This document shows, in pieces, positions 29,150 through 36,374 of a stretch of 36,994 nucleotides of DNA. Under the pieces are notes generated by a model. That model saw only the letters and a program-made list of their open reading frames with translations, was not told where the DNA came from and ran no database searches. The first letter of the stretch is position 1. The number at the start of each line of letters is the position of its first letter. A program made the position numbers and the translations under genes. Origin of the DNA: a virus. Location of the stretch: IMG/VR virus record IMGVR_UViG_3300034073_004811, positions 1-36,994 of that record; one strand, written 5' to 3'.

Positions 29150-30112
29150 ATGAAGATAGAACATGCATTAGTAACTGGTGGTGCTGGATTTATTGGCAGT
29201 AACCTTACGAAAGAATTAGTTTCGCGCGGCGTGAAGGTTGACATTGTAGACAACATGTCTAATGGTCACATGGAGTTTGTACCTAAAGGCTGTACTTTAC
29301 ATGTAGATGATTTTGCCTCTGATAAAATCTTGAATAAAATTCGTTCAAAAACTTATGATGTTGTAATTCATCTCGCGGCTATTCCTCGCGTAAGTTATTC
29401 GGTCGAGTATCCCTTAGAGACTCACGAAACAAACGTTAACGCGACTTTAAAATTAATGGATGCATGCCGTGACAATGTAAAGAGGTTCGTTTTTGCATCT
29501 TCTTCGTCTGTTTATGGTGGCGCTGACGAGTTACCAACGCCTACCTCAACGCCGAAAAATCCAAAGTCACCATATGCTTTACAGAAATCCATAATAGAGG
29601 ATTATTTAAAGCTCTATTATCAATTATACGGATTGGATTCGGTTTGCTTACGTTTCTTTAATGTGTTTGGCCCAAATCAATTAGGCGATTCTCCTTATGC
29701 GACAGCTGTGTCAGCGTGGTTAACAGCTATTCATGCGAATAGATCGATGAGGTCTGATGGTGATGGTTCGCAATCGCGCGACATGTGTTATGTTGATAAC
29801 ATAGTCGATGCCTGCATTAGAAGCGGTGAAGCTGATGGTTTGTTAAAGGGCGAACCACTTAACGTAGCTTGTGGAGACAGAACGACGAACAAAGCTATTC
29901 TTGAGTTCTTGTTATCCAAATATCCAGAAGCGAAATACCATGATGCACCATGGCGGCCCGGCGACGTTATGCACACTCAGGCAGATGTTTCCAGAACGAA
30001 TGAATTATTGGGTTATGTGCCTTTAGTTCGTTTTTGGGAAGGTCTCGAGAGAACCATGAAGTGGTATGATGAAAACTGGCAGTTGATTAATTCATTGAGA
30101 TTGTCAAAATGA
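29150..30112 (+). CDS. UDP-sugar 4-epimerase-like SDR
   Basis: 320 residues, an extended SDR close to the GalE/WbpP group. VTGGAGFIGSNLTKEL gives the G-x-x-G-x-x-G motif, VDNMSNG the cofactor acidic site, IHLAAIPRVSYSV and FASSSSVYGG the Ser of the catalytic triad, and SPYALQKSIIEDY the Y-x-x-x-K. RFFNVFGPNQ and DMCYVDNIVDA are usual in UDP-GlcNAc/GalNAc 4-epimerases. With the previous SDR it suggests a route to a specific activated sugar. Whether the sugar goes onto phage DNA, virion protein or the host envelope is not visible. No glycosyltransferase is recognised in the window. It overlaps the next gene by 4 bases. Confidence 0.87.
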   Translation: MKIEHALVTGGAGFIGSNLTKELVSRGVKVDIVDNMSNGHMEFVPKGCTLHVDDFASDKILNKIRSKTYDVVIHLAAIPRVSYSVEYPLETHETNVNATLKLMDACRDNVKRFVFASSSSVYGGADELPTPTSTPKNPKSPYALQKSIIEDYLKLYYQLYGLDSVCLRFFNVFGPNQLGDSPYATAVSAWLTAIHANRSMRSDGDGSQSRDMCYVDNIVDACIRSGEADGLLKGEPLNVACGDRTTNKAILEFLLSKYPEAKYHDAPWRPGDVMHTQADVSRTNELLGYVPLVRFWEGLERTMKWYDENWQLINSLRLSK

Positions 30113-31119
30113 AAGTATATCAAAATTTTACCGAAGCCTATGTTGACATTCTTCGCGACGTATATTCGGATCCTGAATTCGTATCTTCCCCTCGTGGGAT
30201 GAAAGTCAAGGAAATTCTTGGATATCAATTTAAAATTCTAAATCCGCGAAATAGAATTCCATACATCAAAGGTAGAGAATTATCAATTCACTATCTTGTT
30301 GCAGAATTACTTTGGTATCTTAGTGGTAACGATTCTACCAGCTGGATTTCAAACTACTCTGCGTTTTGGTCTAAAATTTCTGACGATGGTAAAACAGCTA
30401 ATAGTGCCTATGGCGCTAGAATTTTTAAACCTCATGCAAGAATAGCGTCTAGTATCGACGCAGCATGGACGCAGTGGGAATATATCGTTAATGAATTAAA
30501 GTCTGATCCTGATTCGCGTCGAGCTGTTATTCATATTCGTTCCCCACAAGATTCGATATTGGCCAGTCTAGATGTACCTTGCACGTTATCATTGCAATTT
30601 TTCTTGCGTAATGATAAAGTACACATGGTCGCGTCCATGCGATCTTCGGACGTTATTCTTGGTTTAACCTATGATGTTCCCGCTTTCACAATTTTTCAAG
30701 AATTACTTGCCCTACAATTAACGCAAGAGCTTGGTCGACCAATTGGGTTAGGGTCTTATACACACCTTAGCGCTTCTCTTCATGTTTATGAGAGACACTT
30801 TAAAATGGTCGAAAAAATACTTGATGAAGATACGCGTAGGGATTATCAAGACGTTGTTGAGATGCCGCAGATGCCGACCATGCCTCCACTAGAGGCGCTG
30901 TGCGAGTTGGAATTAGAAGTACGTAAATGCATGACTCCTACTGCGGTTCTAAGGTGTCTTGATCGAATTACTTTGAGCGATTCATATTGGGTTGATTGGT
31001 GTAAAATTTTAGTATCACACCGATTGTTAAAGTTAGATAGCTTAGATGAATCTAATCGATTGCTTCAATCAACAATGTTTAAAGGTTACGAATATTTTGT
31101 AAAAGAGCGAACGACATGA
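30109..31119 (+). CDS. ThyA-family enzyme, predicted dCMP (hydroxy)methylase
   Basis: 336 residues. DSRRAVIHIRS (phosphate-binding Arg pair), LDVPCTLSLQFFLRNDKV with catalytic Cys158, MRSSDVILGLTYD with Arg178 and Asp189, and LHVYERHF (His225, Tyr227). E. coli ThyA has Asn177 where Asp189 stands; Asp is typical of T4 dCMP hydroxymethylase (gp42), which also shares Cys-Thr, M-R-S-x-D-V and L-H-V-Y-x-R-H-F. This supports dCMP as substrate and 5-hydroxymethyl-dCMP as product, although methyl transfer is not excluded. It is longer than gp42 (246 residues) by a C-terminal helical region. A separate ThyX (7674) would provide dTMP. Confidence 0.82.
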   Translation: MKVYQNFTEAYVDILRDVYSDPEFVSSPRGMKVKEILGYQFKILNPRNRIPYIKGRELSIHYLVAELLWYLSGNDSTSWISNYSAFWSKISDDGKTANSAYGARIFKPHARIASSIDAAWTQWEYIVNELKSDPDSRRAVIHIRSPQDSILASLDVPCTLSLQFFLRNDKVHMVASMRSSDVILGLTYDVPAFTIFQELLALQLTQELGRPIGLGSYTHLSASLHVYERHFKMVEKILDEDTRRDYQDVVEMPQMPTMPPLEALCELELEVRKCMTPTAVLRCLDRITLSDSYWVDWCKILVSHRLLKLDSLDESNRLLQSTMFKGYEYFVKERTT

Positions 31120-31676
31120 ATCCATCTTTTGTTGTTTATACTGGTCCGATGTTTTCTGCAAAGACGACATCTCTATTGTCAACACTCGATCGTTACAAAT
31201 ATCAAGGTAAGCGTATCGCTACATTTAAACCGATGTTAGACGCACGCTATAGCGTCGATAACATTTCGACACACGGTGGTTGGAAGATTCCAGCAGTTTG
31301 TGTTGAATATGGAAGCGATATTCTTGAATACCTAACTTCGCTCGAAGAGAATCCTCAAGTTATCGCAGTTGATGAAGCGTTTATGATTCCCGGAGTCGCC
31401 GAGGTACTAATCTGGCTGTATAGAAGTGGATATACTGTTGTTGTATCTAGTCTCGACTTATCTGCTACAGGTAAACCATTCGACGAAGTAGAAAAGATGC
31501 TACCTTGGGCGACGAAGATAGAAAAGTTAAGCGCAGTTTGTGTCGTTTGTAACAAAGACGCCTTTTATACGTACAAGAAACAAACTGGTGGTGATGAAAT
31601 TGAAATAGGCGGTGGCGAGCTTTACGAGCCGCGTTGTTCCAAATGTCATCCATCCATCGCAAACCCAGAGGAATAG
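31116..31676 (+). CDS. tdk: Thymidine kinase (type II)
   Basis: 186-residue TK1-like kinase that phosphorylates thymidine and deoxyuridine. P-loop GPMFSAKT at residues 10-17, VIAVDEAFMI (Walker B), SSLDLSATGKPF (substrate-binding lasso region), and the zinc-binding CVVC and CSKC pairs of the C-terminal lobe. Salvage of thymidine would support phage DNA synthesis. ATGA overlap with the preceding gene; the stop is 1 base before the dCMP deaminase start. Motifs are intact. Confidence 0.93.
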   Translation: MNPSFVVYTGPMFSAKTTSLLSTLDRYKYQGKRIATFKPMLDARYSVDNISTHGGWKIPAVCVEYGSDILEYLTSLEENPQVIAVDEAFMIPGVAEVLIWLYRSGYTVVVSSLDLSATGKPFDEVEKMLPWATKIEKLSAVCVVCNKDAFYTYKKQTGGDEIEIGGGELYEPRCSKCHPSIANPEE

Positions 31677-31677
31677 T

Positions 31678-32118
31678 ATGGAACTGTCAAGACCAACCTG
31701 GCCAGAAATCTGGATTGGCATTGCAAAACTTGTTGCGCAACGTTCATATGATGAAACGCTTAAAGTCGGTGCCGTTGTAGTGTCAGAAGATAATTCACAA
31801 ATGTTGTCTATGGGCTATAACGGAAACTATAAGGGTGGTCCGCATGAAAGGGAATCGGAACAACCTGGATTTAGCGGATTTATTCATGCAGAAGTTAACG
31901 CGCTAGTAAAATGTGATTTTAATTTTCACAAAAAGAAACATATGTATTTGACGCATTCTCCGTGCAGAAATTGTGCAAAATTAATTGTAAATGCAGAAAT
32001 TGATAAGGTGTTTTACGATATTCAGTATAGAGATACTTCAGGATTGGAAATTTTGACTTCGGCTGGAATTAAGGTTTTTAATCTGCGTGATGTTATAATT
32101 AAGAACAAGATCCCATGA
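31678..32118 (+). CDS. dCMP deaminase
   Basis: 146-residue zinc deaminase converting dCMP to dUMP. Zinc/catalytic motifs: FIHAEVNAL (H-A-E) and SPCRNCAK (P-C-x-x-C). VGAVVVSEDNSQMLSMGYNG and GGPHERE precede them as in the T4-type enzyme, which is regulated by dCTP/dTTP. It supplies dUMP for ThyX and competes with the hydroxymethylase candidate for dCMP. ATG 31678 follows GAGG (31669-31672); the longer ORF from 31612 lies inside the thymidine kinase gene. ATGA overlap with the next gene. Confidence 0.92.
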   Translation: MELSRPTWPEIWIGIAKLVAQRSYDETLKVGAVVVSEDNSQMLSMGYNGNYKGGPHERESEQPGFSGFIHAEVNALVKCDFNFHKKKHMYLTHSPCRNCAKLIVNAEIDKVFYDIQYRDTSGLEILTSAGIKVFNLRDVIIKNKIP

Positions 32119-32396
32119 AGAATTTACAAGAAGAAGACATTATTAGAATCATGAGGGAGGAGTGGCAAGCAAAAGTTGCCAAACTTTCTGAAGATGTTGA
32201 TTTAACTTTTAAGTCAAAGGTCGATGGAGAAAACAAAGAAGTTATTTCTAAAGATCTAAAAATAAGACACAAGAAGAGTCAGATTCTATACACCGTCGTT
32301 TCAGTTGGCCCCCGTGACATTATACTTAAGACACCTGAGGGTGAAGATTTTTTACTAGACAAGGAAACTTTGGAGGACGAATATGAGCTTGATTGA
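32115..32396 (+). CDS. Small tagged protein, unknown function
   Basis: 93 residues. Begins MKNLQEEDIIRIMREEWQ, followed by AKLSED: the same R-E-E tag and an L-x-E site near residue 25. The rest is a small beta-rich domain: KSQILYTVVSVGPRDIILKTPEG looks like an SH3/KOW-like barrel strand pair. The tail is acidic. It overlaps the deaminase gene by 4 bases and the next gene by 14. The function is unknown; virion packaging is inferred from the tag. Confidence 0.72.
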   Translation: MKNLQEEDIIRIMREEWQAKVAKLSEDVDLTFKSKVDGENKEVISKDLKIRHKKSQILYTVVSVGPRDIILKTPEGEDFLLDKETLEDEYELD

Positions 32397-33093
32397 TAAA
32401 GACCAACTAGATGAAATGTTAAAGGGCTTTGTTAAGCAAGCCGTTGGCGATACTGTTGTTTCGCTTCCTAAGCTTGACGAAGCATTCGTTCATGAACCAA
32501 AACCGTTTAAGCAGGTTTCAGAACTCGTTTCTCAAAAAACCAAAACTGCGCATGAAGAACTCTATAAGGGATATGTAGAGTCGTTCAATAAGGTGTCAGC
32601 TGAACTAGATACTGCAGAGAGAACAGACGTAAATTCTCGACATTCCCAATATAGATCTTTAAAAATTGATGAGACGTTTAATCTAAACGCCCTTTGGTTG
32701 CACGAATTATATTTCGCCAATTGTTTTGATCCGCATTCAGAAATCGTGATGGACTCGATGGCGTACATGAGACTCGAAAGAGACTTCGGTACTTTTGAAG
32801 ATTGGCAAAGAGATTTTATGGCTTGCGCACTTGCTTCGAAGACGGGTTGGGCTGTAACAGGTTATCATATGTTTCTTCGTAAGTATGTTAACGTCATGAT
32901 CGACGAGCACAGCGGACACGTGCCAGTAGGAATCTATCCAGTGATTGTAGTCGATATGTGGGAGCATGCATATTACCGCGATTATCTCGCTGATAAGAAG
33001 TCATACCTTATCGCCCAAATGAGAGAGTTTAACTGGAACGTTATTGAAGAAAGAGTTAAAAAAGCCGAAGGCATCGCTCAGGTGGTGAAGTGA
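32383..33093 (+). CDS. Fe/Mn superoxide dismutase-fold protein with N-terminal extension
   Basis: 236 residues. The C-terminal ~180 match Fe/Mn SOD: AHEELYKGYV, NALWLHELYF (His107, second ligand), FEDWQRDF, VIVVDMWEHAYYRDYL (Asp191, His195, ligands 3 and 4). Counting from the gateway Tyr64, the first ligand (E. coli SodA His26) falls on Ala56, with His57 beside it, so the metal site may be altered. The first ~45 residues are an extension, MSLIDKDQLDEMLKGFVKQ then LDEA, that resembles the tag of nearby proteins. SOD removes superoxide. Here the product could be a repurposed fold or a packaged enzyme. The gene overlaps both neighbours. Confidence 0.78.
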   Translation: MSLIDKDQLDEMLKGFVKQAVGDTVVSLPKLDEAFVHEPKPFKQVSELVSQKTKTAHEELYKGYVESFNKVSAELDTAERTDVNSRHSQYRSLKIDETFNLNALWLHELYFANCFDPHSEIVMDSMAYMRLERDFGTFEDWQRDFMACALASKTGWAVTGYHMFLRKYVNVMIDEHSGHVPVGIYPVIVVDMWEHAYYRDYLADKKSYLIAQMREFNWNVIEERVKKAEGIAQVVK

Positions 33094-33617
33094 TGTCTCG
33101 CTTAACCGTCGACCAGCTTCGTCGTCTCATCGTAGAGGAGATTCAAAAGAATCTTCTCGAGGTTGGCGAGAAAGATAAGAAGGAAGAAGGGGAAGATTCT
33201 CTCGATGCTCAAATCGATAGATATTTTGCCGATTATGAAAGCGAATCAAAAGATGCGAAATTGGAAGGAAAAGATTTTCGCATGATGACTCGTCGTTTTC
33301 TTTTAGAAGCAGAAGAAGATGAGAAAAAAGAAGAACCAAAGAAATTAACTGGCGAAGACATCGATGTAGAAAACTTTTTAGATAGCGTAATGCGCTTGGT
33401 CGACAATTACGATGCATTGTTAGAAGTTCGTAATACAATTTTGCGTCGAGCGATTAATTTCCTTGTGAAGGGATATGAACCTGCTGTCGTCGATGCATTC
33501 AAGGAAAATTTGATGGATATTTACGGTGTTGAAATAGGAAAGTCTAAGTCAGAAGTAGAAGACGAGGAATTTCCATCTCCTGATGCAGATCGCGCCGGCA
33601 TGTCGCCAGGTGCATAA
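33093..33617 (+). CDS. Tagged helical protein, possible virion-associated
   Basis: 174 residues. Tag MSRLTVDQLRRLIVEEIQK followed by LLEVGE. A long acidic/basic linker (residues ~25-85) follows, with a second L-x-E (FLLEAEED). The C-terminal domain DIDVENFLDSVMRLVDNYD and INFLVKGYEPAVVDAFKENL is a compact helical unit; similar D-x-x-x-F-x-x-x-V-x-R-L-x-x-N-Y-D segments, from memory, recur in phage structural-region proteins. ATG 33093 overlaps the preceding TGA by one base. The tail ends PSPDADRAGMSPGA, probably disordered. Confidence 0.73.
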   Translation: MSRLTVDQLRRLIVEEIQKNLLEVGEKDKKEEGEDSLDAQIDRYFADYESESKDAKLEGKDFRMMTRRFLLEAEEDEKKEEPKKLTGEDIDVENFLDSVMRLVDNYDALLEVRNTILRRAINFLVKGYEPAVVDAFKENLMDIYGVEIGKSKSEVEDEEFPSPDADRAGMSPGA

Positions 33618-33919
33618 TGAGATCAGATATATTCATCGATAAAAAAAGCGTACACATTAAATTAGATAAAGATACTCATATAGCTCTGAGATCGAAATTG
33701 TTTAAATACAACATGTCGATGCAAGAGTTGTTTGATGAATTTGCAAAAATGGTTGTGTCGGAAATGCCGAAGGCGCACTCCATTTTTGAGTCAATCATTG
33801 ATAAAAAGCTAAGATCGACTTTGTCGGAAGGTCCCCGTCGCAGAAAAAAGAAAGAATCTGTCAGCGATTTTGAAGCCGACGTATTGTATAATATGATAAA
33901 TGGGACTAATGATCAATGA
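33617..33919 (+). CDS. Ribbon-helix-helix (Arc/CopG-like) DNA-binding protein
   Basis: 100 residues. SVHIKLDKDTHIALRSKLFK is a beta strand plus helix, followed by YNMSMQELFDEFAKMVVSE, the second helix, giving the ribbon-helix-helix layout of Arc/CopG-type dimeric regulators. The C-terminus is basic (PRRRKKKESVSD). It could repress phage promoters or bind DNA in the head. The one-base TAATG overlap with the upstream gene indicates coupling. No target can be assigned. Confidence 0.6.
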   Translation: MRSDIFIDKKSVHIKLDKDTHIALRSKLFKYNMSMQELFDEFAKMVVSEMPKAHSIFESIIDKKLRSTLSEGPRRRKKKESVSDFEADVLYNMINGTNDQ

Positions 33920-34194
33920 GTCAAAAGAATTCTTTTAAAACGATGATCGAAAATTTTATTGAAGATGCGATAGTTTCTTCTTCGCATATTCATAAATTAA
34001 TTTCGAGCGTTACTCTAATAGCGCAAGAATCAAAAAGAATTACCGAATTGATATTGGTGCTTAACGACAGGCTTAACACTCACGAAGAATTAATTTTAAA
34101 ATTAGCACAAGCTAATCGCAATGCTGCTAAAGACCCGTTAGATTCAGTGGGTATCAATGCAAAGTCTAAACAAAATCCACCAAAATCAAATTGA
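33916..34194 (+). CDS. Small coiled-coil protein, unknown function
   Basis: 92 residues, mostly one long heptad-like helix (ISSVTLIAQESKRITELILV, then LNDRLNTHEELILKLAQAN), with a polar, proline-containing tail (AKSKQNPPKSN). No cysteines, no transmembrane span. It overlaps the ribbon-helix-helix gene by 4 bases and lies 6 bases before the next gene. It resembles the many small coiled-coil proteins of large phages but matches no named family that I recognise. Confidence 0.65.
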   Translation: MSQKNSFKTMIENFIEDAIVSSSHIHKLISSVTLIAQESKRITELILVLNDRLNTHEELILKLAQANRNAAKDPLDSVGINAKSKQNPPKSN

Positions 34195-34200
34195 GGTTTT

Positions 34201-34590
34201 ATGATAGACAAATTTAAAGATTTTTTAAAGAACAACTGGGCTTATCTAGCTATCGGTTTGTTCGTCGTTCTTGGTTTCGCGTCATATAGAAAGAAGGTCG
34301 ACGCTTATGAAAACATCGTGCGCTCGCTGCAAGAATCTCACCAAAAAGAACTCGATGAAATTAAAAAAGTTAGAGAAGAGGAGCGAAAAGGTTATGAAGC
34401 GAATGAGAGAAAATATAAAGAAAGAATGGCGGCTATCGAGAAGGAATACGAGACGGCAAAGATCGCTTTTGAAGAAAAAAAGCAATCCGCAGTCAAACAG
34501 GTCATCTCAACGACTGGTGGTAAGCCTGATAAGTTGGCTGAAAAACTTGCTGAGGTTACCGGTTTCAAAATAGTCATGCCTGAGGAATGA
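34201..34590 (+). CDS. Membrane-anchored coiled-coil protein, inner-membrane spanin candidate
   Basis: 129 residues. A single N-terminal transmembrane segment (WAYLAIGLFVVLGFASY, residues ~13-29) preceded by charged residues is followed by a long charged coiled coil (residues ~33-100) and a small C-terminal domain (GGKPDKLAEKLAEVTGFKIV). This is the shape of Rz-type i-spanins, which link inner and outer membranes in phage lysis. Also consistent: the next genes encode an exported protein and a two-span membrane protein. No endolysin is seen nearby, so the lysis role is inference from topology alone. Confidence 0.65.
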   Translation: MIDKFKDFLKNNWAYLAIGLFVVLGFASYRKKVDAYENIVRSLQESHQKELDEIKKVREEERKGYEANERKYKERMAAIEKEYETAKIAFEEKKQSAVKQVISTTGGKPDKLAEKLAEVTGFKIVMPEE

Positions 34591-34592
34591 AC

Positions 34593-35135
34593 ATGAAAAT
34601 TAATAAATTAATTTCTTCAATCGTTCTTTTGTCTTTTTTAGCGCCACAAGTTGTTTTGGCACAAAGCGTGCCGTCACCAGACCCAGATCCAAAAGCTATT
34701 AATATCCCTCCACCAGCATTGATTCCTGGTGAAAAAGATCCAGGATTGGCGTTGTCTCCGATGAAGAAAAGACAACGCGCTCCATTTACAGGTGTACTAT
34801 TGTCACCTTCCGCCGTCGCGAATATTATTGTTGAGTACGAAATGTTTGAAGAAAGAATTCATATCGAAGTTATGAATGCTATTGCGCAATCGAAAGCAGA
34901 TTGCGATAAACAACTAAGCGATAAAGCTACAGAATATACCGCTGATAAAAAAATCATGGAAGCAAATATCAAAAGCAAAGATGCGATGATTAAAAGTTTT
35001 GATATTGAAGTAAAAAGACTTAACGACGAAAAAAATTCGAGATGGCATCCTGGCGCATGGGTAGGTCTTGGTGCCGCGAGTGGCATCGCGCTAACGATAT
35101 TAACTGCTTTTGCAATTTCAAAAGCTTCGCAATAA
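34593..35135 (+). CDS. Exported protein with signal peptide, coiled coil and C-terminal membrane segment
   Basis: 180 residues. The signal peptide MKINKLISSIVLLSFLAPQV leads to VLA-QS, a signal peptidase I site at ~23/24. No lipobox Cys. A proline-rich segment (VPSPDPDPKAINIPPPALIP) follows, then a coiled coil (~95-150), then a C-terminal transmembrane span (VGLGAASGIALTILTAFAI, ~160-178). It resembles phage spanin or envelope-spanning proteins but in an unusual arrangement, with the hydrophobic anchor at the far end. ATG 34593 is preferred for spacing from GAGGA (34582-34586); ATG 34587 would directly abut it. Confidence 0.65.
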   Translation: MKINKLISSIVLLSFLAPQVVLAQSVPSPDPDPKAINIPPPALIPGEKDPGLALSPMKKRQRAPFTGVLLSPSAVANIIVEYEMFEERIHIEVMNAIAQSKADCDKQLSDKATEYTADKKIMEANIKSKDAMIKSFDIEVKRLNDEKNSRWHPGAWVGLGAASGIALTILTAFAISKASQ

Positions 35136-35171
35136 TTCTAGATCTTTAATATTTAGGAATGCGAGGATATT

Positions 35172-35441
35172 ATGGCTGAAGAAAACAGTAACGTCGAGAG
35201 ACCGAAACCATCGTGGTTTTGGATTAAAAACAGTAAAGGTCAAGCTTCTTTATCAGTTACTTTTTTAACAGTTTCTTTTTTAGTTACTACGGCTGCGTAT
35301 GTCGTTTCAATGTTTGAAGAAGTGGGCCCCCTTAAGTTAAGGCCGTTTGATGTCGGTGCGACTTCTACTTATTTTATTCCTCTACTTACTCTATACTTTG
35401 GTCGTCGTTGGACGGATGCAAAATTTTCAGGTGAAAAATGA
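35172..35441 (+). CDS. Small two-span membrane protein, holin candidate
   Basis: 89 residues. Two hydrophobic segments: SLSVTFLTVSFLVTTAAYVV (~27-46) and TSTYFIPLLTLYFG (~63-76), separated by a short acidic/polar loop (FEEVGPLKLRPFD). N-terminus charged and hydrophilic, C-terminus basic (RRWTDAK). Size and topology fit small phage holins (class II), and the gene follows two spanin-like genes. Evidence is topology only. GAGG upstream of ATG 35172 is a fair ribosome site. It overlaps the next gene by 4 bases. Confidence 0.6.
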   Translation: MAEENSNVERPKPSWFWIKNSKGQASLSVTFLTVSFLVTTAAYVVSMFEEVGPLKLRPFDVGATSTYFIPLLTLYFGRRWTDAKFSGEK

Positions 35442-36373
35442 ATAATCGCTTAAAAGAATCACAACTTCGAGCAATGGTAAAAACATTGCTAGAAAACAAG
35501 GCGTTAGGACCAGATATGGTTAAGATTAATCCAGTCGTAGATCCATCTGCCTCATTGACAGATCCGAGCAATTCGGATTATAAGCCCAACAACAAACAAG
35601 AATTACAAGTTACTTTAATGGCGATGATTGATGATTTATCCGACGATAAGGTACCAGACGTTTATGACTCATTAAAGCATGCCATGCAATCGCAAGAAGA
35701 AGACAAAGGAAAAGATCAGATGGATAAAAGTAATGCAAAAATAGAGGAAACGATTCGTTTAGCGATTAGAAACATCTTGAATAATATCGAATTGCCAAAG
35801 CGTTCCCTAAAAGAATACTTTCAAAAAGACCCAGCAACTGGTGAAATGGTTTGGAAGGGATCTGGTCCTGCTCCTAAGTTAGCTACCGGTGCTGCCGTAA
35901 AAAAGCTTGATCCTGAAGCTCGTGGTATCGCAGTTGGTCCAAAAACGCCTGAAGTTAAGGGTCTTAAAAAGACTTTAACAAAAATGAAAGATGAAGATCT
36001 AGAGGCGGTTGACTCATCTGATCCTCAAGCGGGTCGTACGCGTCGTAACCAAAAGGGCGAAGTAAAATTGAAAAAAATGGCAGTAGAACTTGGATTTAAA
36101 AATCCAAATGGCTCATTGCAGTTTATGAATCGAGTTCTTGATAAATTCAAGACTCGTTATGAAAACTTCGATGATGTTCAAGTGGCGACTCTCGAAATCA
36201 TGAAAGAATATATTGACGAATTAGCATCTCCTTATAAGCATCGTGGTGTGACTACAAAGCCTGTTATTACGCCACAAGATGCCGAGTTAATGCGCCAACA
36301 CCCAGAGATGATAGAAGACTTAGAAACTTTCCGAGTTTATTTAAGCAAAAAACTAAAGGAAAGAGGATTCTGA
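35438..36373 (+). CDS. Tagged virion-associated protein candidate, unknown function
   Basis: 311 residues. It opens with MNNRLKESQLRAMVKTLLEN, a divergent copy of the tag that contains L-L-E, and has a second similar helix at ~100-130 (KIEETIRLAIRNILNNIELP). The mid-region is low complexity and rich in Lys/Asp/Gly with FQKDPATGEMVWKG. The C-terminal ~100 residues form a helical domain (MAVELGFKNPNGSLQFMNRV, YENFDDVQVATLEIMKEYID). No named family. The next gene starts one base after its stop codon. Confidence 0.65.
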   Translation: MNNRLKESQLRAMVKTLLENKALGPDMVKINPVVDPSASLTDPSNSDYKPNNKQELQVTLMAMIDDLSDDKVPDVYDSLKHAMQSQEEDKGKDQMDKSNAKIEETIRLAIRNILNNIELPKRSLKEYFQKDPATGEMVWKGSGPAPKLATGAAVKKLDPEARGIAVGPKTPEVKGLKKTLTKMKDEDLEAVDSSDPQAGRTRRNQKGEVKLKKMAVELGFKNPNGSLQFMNRVLDKFKTRYENFDDVQVATLEIMKEYIDELASPYKHRGVTTKPVITPQDAELMRQHPEMIEDLETFRVYLSKKLKERGF

Positions 36374-36374
36374 T

